Below, one piece after another: positions 1 to 5,409 of a stretch of DNA of 7,662 nucleotides; the first letter of the stretch is position 1, and each line of letters opens with the position of its first letter. Made by a program: the position numbers and the translations under genes. Below the pieces are notes generated by a model that was given only the letters and a program-made list of their open reading frames with translations, was not told the origin of the DNA and searched no databases. Location: assembly GCA_903934275.1 (NCBI GenBank), contig CAIZNF010000241.1, positions 1 through 7,662 on the forward strand, in the 5' to 3' direction. Source of the DNA: an uncultured Nitrosomonadales bacterium (GTDB lineage Bacteria; Pseudomonadota; Gammaproteobacteria; Burkholderiales; Gallionellaceae).

Positions 1-55
1 GCCTTTGCTGCGCTTCGATTTTGATGCGATTGCCCTGCCTATTGTCCTGAGCTGA
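1..55 (+). CDS. possible C-terminal tail of an upstream gene (partial)
   Basis: One frame is open from the window edge to a TGA at 53-55 and would encode a tail ending DFDAIALPIVLS. I do not recognise a family. Support is thin: the piece is only 17 codons, and the other frames close soon too. One detail is suggestive. The last codons before the stop (CCTATTGTCCTGAGCTGA) recur almost unchanged at 1201-1218, also just before a DUF4160 gene. So this stop may belong to the duplicated leader rather than to a real upstream protein. Confidence 0.2.
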   Translation, partial: PLLRFDFDAIALPIVLS

Positions 56-123
56 TGTTGGTTACAATTGCGTAATTCTTCATAGCAGAGGTTTTTCATG
101 CCAACTATCAGTATGTTTTACGG
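38..123 (+). repeat. direct repeat A: leader and first codons of DUF4160 copy 1
   Basis: This 86-bp stretch aligns without gaps to 1201-1286, with 76 of 86 positions identical by eye (88%). It covers 60 bp of leader and 26 bp of coding sequence (MPTISMFYG). A core of about 20 bp around GTAATTCTTCATAGCAGAG is identical. Beyond it the two genes diverge quickly. The core may hold a promoter or operator, but I see no convincing -35/-10 pair. Confidence 0.8.
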
Positions 124-367
124 CATCATCATTTCGATGTTTTTTGAAATTAAGGAAGAGCATCATCTGCCGCATATTCACATTCGCTATCAAGGTTACA
201 ATGCTTAGGTTGCCATTGAGGACGCGACATTGCTTGCAGGTGAACTGCCACCCAGACAGTTTCGCATGGTGCAAGTTTGGATTGATTTGCATCGCGAAGA
301 GTTGCTGGCGGATTGGGAGCTTGCCAAGGAAGGTGTCGAACCTTTCCGGATTGACCCACTAAAGTGA
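98..367 (+). pseudogene. DUF4160 protein, interrupted by an amber stop
   Basis: The reading frame starts MPTISMFYGIIISMFFEIK and contains HHLPHIHIRYQG (residues 22-33), the conserved histidine-rich core of DUF4160. It ends LADWELAKEGVEPFRIDPLK, as family members usually do, and has the usual length of about 89 residues. Codon 37 (206-208) is TAG, which splits the protein into 36 and 52 residues. Both halves are otherwise in the same frame and well conserved, so a single recent point mutation, or a sequencing error, explains it. An in-frame ATG at 266 could restart translation but would give only the C-terminal third. A DUF2442 gene follows after 13 bases, the usual partner. DUF4160/DUF2442 pairs are predicted toxin-antitoxin modules; that DUF4160 is the toxin is an inference, and no activity can be read from the sequence. 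Confidence 0.85.
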
Positions 368-380
368 AGGAGGCATCACG

Positions 381-653
381 ATGTTGCTCGATGTGACTCA
401 AGTGACAGTACTACCCCATTTTACCTTGCTTGTTGAATTTGAAAATGGGGAACGGCGTACTTTTCATATGTCCGACTACATGGATCAAAAACCTTGGGAT
501 AGACTCAAGTCTGGTAATGTGTTTCAGGGGGCTTTTGTTGAAAACGGCACGGTAGCGTGGCCGGGGAATATTGATATTGATCCCGAAACGCTTTACGAGC
601 ATTCGGTACCGCTCAGTGATCCCAACTTGAAAATCAATGAGGTCACCCATTAG
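381..653 (+). CDS. DUF2442 domain protein, copy 1 (putative antitoxin partner)
   Basis: A 90-residue protein of the DUF2442 family. The N-terminal half (MLLDVTQVTVLPHFTLLVEFENGE) has the alternating beta-strand pattern of the family. The C-terminal half carries its typical signature: an F..A.V..GTVAWPG stretch, then DIDPETLYEHSV at about residues 65-76. The start is well supported: AAGGAGG at 367-373 lies seven bases before the ATG and overlaps the end of the broken DUF4160 gene, so the two were once co-translated. The frame is intact although its partner is not. Family members are often found next to DUF4160 and are thought to be the antitoxin side; here this rests on context only. The protein has no signal peptide or membrane segment. 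It shares only moderate similarity with the second DUF2442 at 1524-1778, so the two are not a recent duplication. Confidence 0.85.
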   Translation: MLLDVTQVTVLPHFTLLVEFENGERRTFHMSDYMDQKPWDRLKSGNVFQGAFVENGTVAWPGNIDIDPETLYEHSVPLSDPNLKINEVTH

Positions 654-690
654 TCAAACCAGCGTCAAGCGAGTGACAATAATAAATTGA

Positions 691-780
691 CATCGCCGCC
701 CGTATCCGCAACGCGAAGCGCTGATTTATCGCGTCAAGGCGGCGCGCGAGTTTTTGATGAAATTGGAGATCACGCCATGA
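691..780 (+). pseudogene. hicA: hicA C-terminal remnant
   Basis: Read in frame from 691, this stretch encodes HRRPYPQREALIYRVKAA followed by REFLMKLEITP and a TGA at 778-780. This matches the last 30 or so residues of HicA mRNA interferases (the HRPHP...VREFL...GV.P end). The codon directly upstream (688-690) is TGA, and nothing resembling the N-terminal double-stranded-RNA-binding-like fold with its catalytic histidine lies before it. So the first half or more of the gene is gone. The stop overlaps the hicB start as ATGA (777-780), the normal hicA-hicB arrangement. The breakpoint lies between the DUF2442 stop (653) and 691. Confidence 0.75.
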
Positions 781-1112
781 AAAATACGATGACATACCGT
801 GGCTATACGGCCAGCATAGAATTTGACCCGGACGATAATATTCTGGTCGGGCGCGTGCTGGACATCGACGACATTATCAGCTTTCATGGGGAATCGGTCG
901 CCGCGTTCACGGGCGCTTTTCATGCGGCTGTTGACGACTATGTTTCAGCCTGCGAGAAGTTGGGGCAGACACCTGAAAAACTCGCTTCCGGACGCCTGAT
1001 GCTGCGCGTTGATCCCGCAGTTCACGCTGCGGCACTCAAGGCTGCAGCGCACACCGGGCAGAGCCTTAACAGATGGGCCGAGCGGGTGCTGCGGCAAGCT
1101 GCCCATGCTTGA
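777..1112 (+). CDS. hicB: HicB-family antitoxin, orphan
   Basis: A 111-residue HicB-type antitoxin. Residues 1-65 (YRGYTASIEFDPDDNILVG, then FHGES and AFHAAVDDYVSACE) are the partial RNase H-like fold that binds HicA. Residues 72-108 (GRLMLRVDPAVHAAALKAAA, then SLNRWAERVL) are a ribbon-helix-helix-type DNA-binding end, by which such proteins repress their own operon. The ATG at 777 is chosen because GGAG at 765-768 lies eight bases upstream and because it overlaps the hicA stop as ATGA. A longer start at 687 would only read the hicA remnant in a wrong frame. The toxin gene is truncated, so this antitoxin has no local target. It could still neutralise a HicA elsewhere or act as a DNA-binding regulator. 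The frame is intact with no sign of decay. Confidence 0.85.
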   Translation: MKNTMTYRGYTASIEFDPDDNILVGRVLDIDDIISFHGESVAAFTGAFHAAVDDYVSACEKLGQTPEKLASGRLMLRVDPAVHAAALKAAAHTGQSLNRWAERVLRQAAHA

Positions 1113-1200
1113 AAGAGTGAACACCAAAGGTACCGGGGGAATAATAACAATCAAAGGGGTCGTGTTCGAATTGCTTTTAGTGAAGTCACCGGGACAGATT
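1113..1200 (+). other. intergenic, possible repeat debris
   Basis: There is no credible gene here. The stretch contains GGTACC, then CAAAGGGGTCGTGTTCGAAT and later TCACCGGGACAGATTCC. The last two resemble dispersed GGGGTC/GGGACAG sequence scraps often seen near REP-associated transposase genes, so this may be mobile-element debris. That resemblance is from memory and weak. Confidence 0.25.
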
Positions 1201-1286
1201 CCTATTGCCCTGAGCTGATGTTGGCTGCAGTCACGTAATTCTTCATAGCAGAGATTTGCCATGCCAACCATCAGTATGTTTTACGG
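1201..1286 (+). repeat. direct repeat B: leader and first codons of DUF4160 copy 2
   Basis: Second copy of the 86-bp repeat at 38-123, at an exact offset of 1163 bp with no gaps. Of its ten differences, nine fall in the leader and one is a T/C change within the first nine codons. The similarity begins abruptly at CCTATTG and stops after TTTTACGG, where copy 2 has its deletion. Confidence 0.8.
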
Positions 1287-1515
1287 AATTGTTCTACGAC
1301 GATGAGCGTCACAAACTTCAACACATTCGCGCAAAGTATCAGGGGCAGGAGGCATCTTTCTCAATTCTTGATGGGGCGCACTCAGCGGTGAAATTCCTGT
1401 AGCCAAAACCAGACTGGTACAGGCGTGGATTGAAATACATCGAGAGTCTTTGTTGGCCGATTGGGAGCTGGCCGTTAACGGTCAAACTCCTTTTGCAATC
1501 GACCCGTTGCGTTAG
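1261..1515 (+). pseudogene. DUF4160 protein, frameshifted and partly deleted
   Basis: The gene begins MPTISMFYG like copy 1, then is broken. After about 1290 the homologous reading jumps by one base and continues as FYDDERHKLQHIRAKYQGQEASFS (from 1292). Near 1375 it returns to the first frame as GALSGEIPVAKTRLVQAWIE and ends LLADWELAVNGQTPFAIDPLR, with a TAG at 1513-1515. The frame in use therefore changes twice and every frame meets stops, so no full protein can be made. The gene is five codons shorter than copy 1; the missing bases fall just after MFYGI. The core PHIH motif is also changed to QHIR, which suggests decay that is older than in copy 1. The C-terminal 40 residues remain clearly similar to copy 1. 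Confidence 0.85.
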
Positions 1516-1523
1516 GAGGGATG

Positions 1524-1778
1524 ATGGAATCTGTTATCCGTGTTGTGCCGCGAAATGATTTTTCGCTGGAGTTGTGGTTCGATACCGGTGATCACCGCTT
1601 GTTTGATGCACGCCCCTATTTGAATCGGGGTGTTTTTACCCGCTTGCAGGATATTGCTTTGTTCAAGCAGGCTTTCGTTGCTCTGGATACGGTGTGCTGG
1701 TCGGGTGATCTGGATATTGCACCCGAAATACTCTACGACCGCTCGGTGCCGCTCAACGAGCCCAATCACGCCGCGTGA
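1524..1778 (+). CDS. DUF2442 domain protein, copy 2 (putative antitoxin partner)
   Basis: An 84-residue DUF2442 protein (MESVIRVVPRNDFSLELWFDTGDHR at the N terminus, then VCWSGDLDIAPEILYDRSVPLNEP near the end). The W-x-G-D-L-D-I-x-P-E-x-L-Y signature matches copy 1. There are two adjacent ATG codons, at 1521 and 1524. AGGAGG at 1514-1519 would touch the first, so the second, four bases away, is the better start. The ribosome site overlaps the stop of the broken DUF4160 gene, so the two were translationally linked. As in the first module, the supposed antitoxin side is intact while its partner is dead. The function is inferred from family context only. Confidence 0.8.
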   Translation: MESVIRVVPRNDFSLELWFDTGDHRLFDARPYLNRGVFTRLQDIALFKQAFVALDTVCWSGDLDIAPEILYDRSVPLNEPNHAA

Positions 1779-1821
1779 ACTACCAAGCGGATTGGCAAGA
1801 ATCAAAGGGCTCACTTCATTC

Positions 1822-1870
1822 TTGGCAGGTCGTGTAAGGCATAAACTGTAGCGAACAGTAAGCCTTGCAC
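1822..1870. repeat. imperfect palindromic repeat
   Basis: GTGTAAGGC (1832-1840) pairs with GCCTTGCAC (1862-1870), with one G-T pair, and inside it ACTGT (1845-1849) pairs with ACAGT (1855-1859) around an AGCGA loop. The leading TTGGCAGGTCGT (1822-1833) recurs exactly at 7359-7370, again followed by a TAGCG core. It resembles the widespread intergenic palindrome family with a TTAGCGTAGCG core. It lies between the convergent DUF2442 and gloA genes and could help end transcription, but it has no U-tract. Confidence 0.6.
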
Positions 1871-1880
1871 CGAATAACCA

Positions 1881-2270
1881 TTAACCAGTTTTTTTCTGAA
1901 TCAACTCGATCTTGTACCCATCCGGGTCTTCGGCAAACGCAATCACGGTGCTGCCGTGTTTCATCGGCCCGGCTTCGCGCGTTACCCTGCCGCCACGTTG
2001 CTTGATTTTTTCGCAGGCGGCATAGGCATCTGCCACTTCAACAGCAATGTGCCCGAAGGCGTTGCCGAGTTCATATTTTTCCACTCCCCAGTTGTGTGTC
2101 AGCTCGATTTCCGCGCTGTTGGTTCCACCGTCAAAGCCGACGAAGGCCAAGGTAAATTTACCGTCCGGGTAGTCGGTGCGGCGCAGCAATTCCATGCCGA
2201 GCACGCCGGTATAAAAAGCGAGCGATTTTTCCAGATCGGCTACGCGTAGCATGGTATGCAGGATGCGCAT
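1881..2270 (-). CDS. gloA: lactoylglutathione lyase (glyoxalase I)
   Basis: GloA isomerises the hemithioacetal of methylglyoxal and glutathione to S-lactoylglutathione, the first step of methylglyoxal detoxification in the cytoplasm. The 129-residue protein follows E. coli GlxI closely: [20 protein letters not shown] at the start, [10 protein letters not shown] and FGHIAVEV in the middle, and [14 protein letters not shown] at the end. The four metal ligands known from E. coli fall at the same positions: His5, Glu56, His74 and Glu122. It lacks the long insertions of zinc-type enzymes and so looks like the nickel/cobalt class. GGAGG (complement of 2278-2282) lies seven bases before the start. 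It is transcribed divergently from thiD with 86 bp between the start codons, and faces the toxin-antitoxin region tail to tail. Confidence 0.95.
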   Translation of the reverse strand: MRILHTMLRVADLEKSLAFYTGVLGMELLRRTDYPDGKFTLAFVGFDGGTNSAEIELTHNWGVEKYELGNAFGHIAVEVADAYAACEKIKQRGGRVTREAGPMKHGSTVIAFAEDPDGYKIELIQKKTG

Positions 2271-2312
2271 CAGGGTTCCTCCATTTCAATGTCTTTGGGT
2301 TCGTCAAGTTAG

Positions 2313-2344
2313 GGTAAAATGCTTGCCCAAGAGTGCATTTTACC
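2313..2344. promoter_or_regulatory. perfect inverted repeat in the gloA-thiD control region
   Basis: GGTAAAATGC (2313-2322) and GCATTTTACC (2335-2344) are exact reverse complements with a 12-base spacer, and the repeat ends 12 bases before the thiD ATG. The left arm contains TAAAAT (2315-2320), a fair -10 box for thiD, but the only -35-like sequence (TTGGGT, 2295-2300) is just 14 bases away. It could be an operator or an mRNA hairpin over the thiD ribosome site. There is no U-tract after it. Confidence 0.5.
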
Positions 2345-2356
2345 ATTGTCTACATC

Positions 2357-3196
2357 ATGTCCGAATCGTTCCCGCTAGTAATGACTTTCGCCGCATCCGA
2401 CCCCAGCGGTGGAGCGGGTTTGCAGGCTGATTTGCTGACTATTTCCAGCATGGGCTGCCATCCTTTGTCGGTGGTCACGGCCATCACCGTGCAGGACACC
2501 AGCGGGGTAGACGATGTGCTGCCGATAGATCCGGAATGGGTGATAGATCAGGCGCGCGCGATGTTGGAGGACGTGCCGGTGGCGGCGTTCAAGATCGGCC
2601 TGCTCGGCAGCGTGGAAAACATCGTCGCGATTGCCGAGGTTCTGGCGGACTACCCGGATATTCCATTGGTGCTCGATCCGGTGCTGGCTTCCGGGCGCGG
2701 CGACGAACTGGCGAATGACGACATGTTGGACGCGATGCGCGAGTTGTTGATTCCGCAGGCCACTATCATTACGCCGAACAGTATGGAAGCGCGCCGTCTT
2801 GCGCTGGATGAAGACAACGAGGAGGACGATCCGACGCTTGAGGAATGCGCCAAACGCATCCTGCGCTTGGGATGCGAATTTGTGCTGATCACCGGCACGC
2901 ACGAACAAACGCCCAAGGTCATCAATACTCTGTATGGTGAGCGCGGCATATTGCGCAGCGATAGCTGGGCACGCCTATCGGGGATTTATCACGGTTCAGG
3001 CTGCACGCTGTCTTCCGCGATTGCGGCGCTGCTGGCGCAGGGCGTGGACGTGCCGGAGGCGGTCAAGGAAGCGCAGGAATATACCTGGCAAACCTTGAAC
3101 GCGGGCTTCCGTCCCGGCATGGGGCAGCATATCCCAGACCGTTTGTTCTGGGCGCGCGGCGAAGAGGATGAAGAGCAACCCGAACGCCCGAATTGA
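2357..3196 (+). CDS. thiD: hydroxymethylpyrimidine/phosphomethylpyrimidine kinase
   Basis: ThiD phosphorylates HMP and HMP-phosphate to HMP-diphosphate, the pyrimidine half of thiamine. The 279-residue protein has the ribokinase-like features of the family: AASDPSGGAGLQADL (12-26), VTAITVQDT (40-48), FKIGLLGS (78-85), LVLDPVLASGRGDEL (104-118), ITPNSMEA (138-145) and the anion-hole motif HGSGCTLSSAIAALLA (212-227) with the likely catalytic Cys216. HGSGC is a mild variant of the usual HGTGC. An acidic loop (DEDNEEDDPTLEE, 151-163) and a charged tail are unusual but harmless-looking. ATG 2357 is preferred over an in-frame GTG at 2333, because the extra eight residues are not typical and lie inside the inverted repeat. 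No strong Shine-Dalgarno sequence is visible. thiE follows, separated by a repeat. I see no TPP riboswitch upstream. Confidence 0.93.
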   Translation: MSESFPLVMTFAASDPSGGAGLQADLLTISSMGCHPLSVVTAITVQDTSGVDDVLPIDPEWVIDQARAMLEDVPVAAFKIGLLGSVENIVAIAEVLADYPDIPLVLDPVLASGRGDELANDDMLDAMRELLIPQATIITPNSMEARRLALDEDNEEDDPTLEECAKRILRLGCEFVLITGTHEQTPKVINTLYGERGILRSDSWARLSGIYHGSGCTLSSAIAALLAQGVDVPEAVKEAQEYTWQTLNAGFRPGMGQHIPDRLFWARGEEDEEQPERPN

Positions 3197-3233
3197 TATG
3201 TTTGATGGCAATGCAGTTCGCTTGAGAAAAACC

Positions 3234-3303
3234 CCGTTCGCCCTGAGCTTGTCGAAGGGCTATGGATGAGTGGCTGGTGGTTCGACAAGCTCACCACGAA
3301 CGG
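3234..3303. repeat. REP-like inverted repeat before thiE
   Basis: Two 23-bp arms (3234-3256 and 3281-3303) are reverse complements except for three adjacent positions. The arms contain CTGAGCTTGTCGAA and TTCGACAAGCTCA, the core of a very common dispersed intergenic repeat in proteobacteria. The right arm ends four bases before the thiE ATG, so it replaces the place where a ribosome site would normally be. As RNA it could fold into a long hairpin between thiD and thiE. Confidence 0.8.
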
Positions 3304-3307
3304 TTAA

Positions 3308-3934
3308 ATGAAGAGCATGGTGGTCAGCGGCTTATACGCAATCACGCCGGACGAAACCGATACGGCGGAGTTGCTGCGCAAGGTGCGTCTGGCATTGCTC
3401 GGAGGCGCGCGGGTATTGCAGTATCGCAACAAGACCGCCGATGCGGCGTTACGCATGGAACAGGCCGAAGCATTACGCGGGCTGACGCGCGAATTTTCCG
3501 TGGAGCTAATCATCAATGACGACGCGGCGCTGGCGCGGCAAGTGGATGCTGATGGTGTGCATCTAGGTGGTGCAGATGGCAGTGTGGCAGCGGCGCGCAA
3601 GCTGCTGGGCAGCGGAAAAATCATCGGCGTGTCTTGCTATAATCGCCTGTCGCTGGCGCATGAGGCGGCGCGGCAAGGCGCGGATTACGTGGCGTTCGGT
3701 AGTTTTTTTACTTCCACGGTGAAACCCGGAGCGGTGGCTGCTACGCCCGTTTTATTGCATCAGGCGCGTCGCGAATTTGCTGTGCCGCTGGTGGCGATTG
3801 GCGGTATCACCATACAGAACGGCGCGCAGTTGCTGGAGGCGGGCGCAAACGCGCTGGCGGTGATTTCGGCGGTATTTGATACGCCGGATATTGAGGATGC
3901 GGCGCGGCAGTTTTCAAGTTTGAAGTTCCCCTAA
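3308..3934 (+). CDS. thiE: thiamine-phosphate synthase
   Basis: ThiE joins HMP-diphosphate, the product of ThiD, to the thiazole phosphate, giving thiamine phosphate and pyrophosphate. The 208-residue TIM-barrel protein has the family motifs in order: GLYAITP (8-14), QYRNK (38-42, pyrophosphate binding), IINDD (68-72, with the metal-binding Asp), DGVHLG (82-87), IGVSCYN (106-112), [11 protein letters not shown] (130-140) and VAIGGIT (162-168). DGVHLG is followed by GAD where QxD is commoner. The ATG at 3308 gives the usual length, but no good Shine-Dalgarno sequence precedes it, because the REP-like repeat ends at 3303. A second ATG at 3317 would remove only three residues. Together with thiD 111 bp upstream and hemL 26 bp downstream it probably forms one operon. 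Confidence 0.93.
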   Translation: MKSMVVSGLYAITPDETDTAELLRKVRLALLGGARVLQYRNKTADAALRMEQAEALRGLTREFSVELIINDDAALARQVDADGVHLGGADGSVAAARKLLGSGKIIGVSCYNRLSLAHEAARQGADYVAFGSFFTSTVKPGAVAATPVLLHQARREFAVPLVAIGGITIQNGAQLLEAGANALAVISAVFDTPDIEDAARQFSSLKFP

Positions 3935-3960
3935 AATTATTTGGCAAAGAAAGACGCAAC

Positions 3961-5259
3961 ATGACTTCGCACAATCCCAAAGTTTCCAATAATGAATCCC
4001 TTTTTGAAGAATCACAAAAAATCATCCCCGGCGGCGTGAATTCGCCGGTGCGCGCGTTCCGTTCGGTCGGCGGCACGCCGCTATTTTTCCAGCGCGGGCA
4101 GGGCGCTTACGTGTGGGACGCGGACGACAAAAAATATACCGATTACGTCGGCTCGTGGGGGCCGATGATCGTCGGGCATTGCCATCCCGAAGTGGTTAAG
4201 GCGGTGCAGGATGCGGCGGCGCAAGGCTTGGGTTTCGGCGCGCCGACCGCAGTCGAACTGGAGCTGGCGAAGCTGCTGTGCAAATTGTTGCCGAGCCTGG
4301 AGATGGTGCGTCTGGTGAGCTCCGGCACCGAGGCCACGATGACGGCAATTCGTCTAGCGCGCGGTTTTACCGGGCGTTCGCGCATCATCAAATTCGAGGG
4401 TTGTTATCACGGCCATTCCGACGGGCTGCTGGTCAAGGCCGGTTCCGGCGCGCTGACTTTCGGCCAGCCGAGTTCGTCCGGCGTGCCCGCCGAGATCGCG
4501 GCACTGACCACGGTTTTGGATTACAACGATGCGGCCGGGCTGGAAAAAACTTTTGCCGCAATGGGCAATGAAATCGCGGCGGTGATCGTCGAGCCGGTGG
4601 CGGGCAACATGAATCTGATTGCGCCCAGGCCAGAGTTTCTGCAAGCCATGCGCAGCCTGTGTACGCAGCATGGTGCGGTGCTGATCCTCGACGAGGTGAT
4701 GACCGGTTTCCGCGTCGGTTTACAGGGCGCACAGGGTTATTATGGCATCAAGCCGGATCTGGTCACGCTCGGCAAGGTGATGGGCGGCGGCCTGCCTGCG
4801 GCGGCCTTCGGCGGGCGGCGCGACATCATGCAATGCCTCGCGCCGCTCGGTGCGGTGTACCAGGCGGGCACCTTGTCCGGCAATCCGGTCGCGGTGGCGG
4901 CAGGGCTGGCCACGCTGAAATTGGTGCAGCAAGCCGGTTTTTACGAGCGCCTGTCGCAACTGGCGAAACAGCTCACCGAGGGTTTGACTGCTGCGGCAAA
5001 AAAACACAGCATCCCGTTCTGCGCACAATCCGTTGGCGGCATGTTCGGCCTGTATTTCAGCAAGGCCTTGCCGACCAGCTACGCCGAAGTGATGAGCTGC
5101 GACAAGGAAGCGTTCAACCGCTTCTTCCACGCGATGCTGGAGGCAGGTCATTATCTCGCGCCGTCGGCTTTCGAGGCGGGCTTCGTTTCTGCCGCGCATA
5201 GCGACGCGGACATCGCCGCGACGGTTGCCGCCGCCGACAAGATATTCGCTAACTGGTAA
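3961..5259 (+). CDS. hemL: glutamate-1-semialdehyde 2,1-aminomutase
   Basis: HemL is a PLP enzyme that converts glutamate-1-semialdehyde to 5-aminolevulinate, the last step of the C5 route to tetrapyrroles. The protein has 432 residues, the normal size. Visible landmarks are [12 protein letters not shown] (22-33), the phosphate-binding [15 protein letters not shown] (120-134), GCYHGHSD (147-154), [10 protein letters not shown] (242-251, with Asp244 for the PLP ring nitrogen), [10 protein letters not shown] (270-279, with Lys272 as the Schiff-base lysine) and GTLSGNPVA (303-311). The start is preceded only by a weak purine run (AAAGAAAG). It follows thiE after 26 bp and is likely co-transcribed. 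Its product is used by HemB, encoded at the end of the window. Its presence shows the C5 route rather than the HemA-type succinyl-CoA route. Confidence 0.97.
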   Translation: MTSHNPKVSNNESLFEESQKIIPGGVNSPVRAFRSVGGTPLFFQRGQGAYVWDADDKKYTDYVGSWGPMIVGHCHPEVVKAVQDAAAQGLGFGAPTAVELELAKLLCKLLPSLEMVRLVSSGTEATMTAIRLARGFTGRSRIIKFEGCYHGHSDGLLVKAGSGALTFGQPSSSGVPAEIAALTTVLDYNDAAGLEKTFAAMGNEIAAVIVEPVAGNMNLIAPRPEFLQAMRSLCTQHGAVLILDEVMTGFRVGLQGAQGYYGIKPDLVTLGKVMGGGLPAAAFGGRRDIMQCLAPLGAVYQAGTLSGNPVAVAAGLATLKLVQQAGFYERLSQLAKQLTEGLTAAAKKHSIPFCAQSVGGMFGLYFSKALPTSYAEVMSCDKEAFNRFFHAMLEAGHYLAPSAFEAGFVSAAHSDADIAATVAAADKIFANW

Positions 5260-5264
5260 GAACA

Positions 5265-5392
5265 GTCCACGAAAAACACGAAAGGCACGAAATATTATGA
5301 ACTGCAATGACTTACCGGTAGATGCATCCAGCCAGCCCAGAATTAAAATAGCCCCAAGCCTTTGTTCGTGTTATTTCGTGTTTTTCGTGGAC
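5265..5392. repeat. 128-bp element with inverted terminal repeats
   Basis: The left end (5265-5292) reads GTCCACGAAAAACACGAAAG and goes on with GCACGAAA. The right end (5365-5392) is its reverse complement apart from a few positions and one extra base; the outer 18 bp match exactly. Each arm contains three CACGAA (or TTCGTG) units about nine to ten bases apart. The outer sequence is a well-known type of dispersed intergenic repeat. The roughly 70 bp between the arms encode nothing recognisable. The element fills nearly the whole space between hemL and engB and resembles a very small MITE. Confidence 0.7.
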
Positions 5393-5409
5393 AATCTGTT
5401 TTTCAGTTG

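Noticed and set aside
687..1112. Longer 141-residue reading of hicB starting at 687
   Set aside because: The extra 30 residues read the hicA remnant in the wrong frame; the ATG at 777 has a ribosome site and the typical ATGA overlap.
2271..2356. TPP riboswitch upstream of thiD
   Set aside because: The 86-bp gap is short and shows no thi-box CUGAGA core or the paired arms; only a simple inverted repeat is present.
2375..2908. 177-residue open frame antisense to thiD
   Set aside because: It is a shadow of thiD in a GC-rich gene; its composition is His/Arg/Gln-rich and not protein-like.
4354..5307. Long open frames antisense to hemL (4354-4671 and 4720-5307)
   Set aside because: They mirror the GC-rich codon pattern of hemL, resemble no known protein family and lack ribosome sites.
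5362..5409. N-terminal extension of EngB
   Set aside because: It is encoded by the inverted repeat arm; the family begins at MGLF-type residues, matching ATG 5410.
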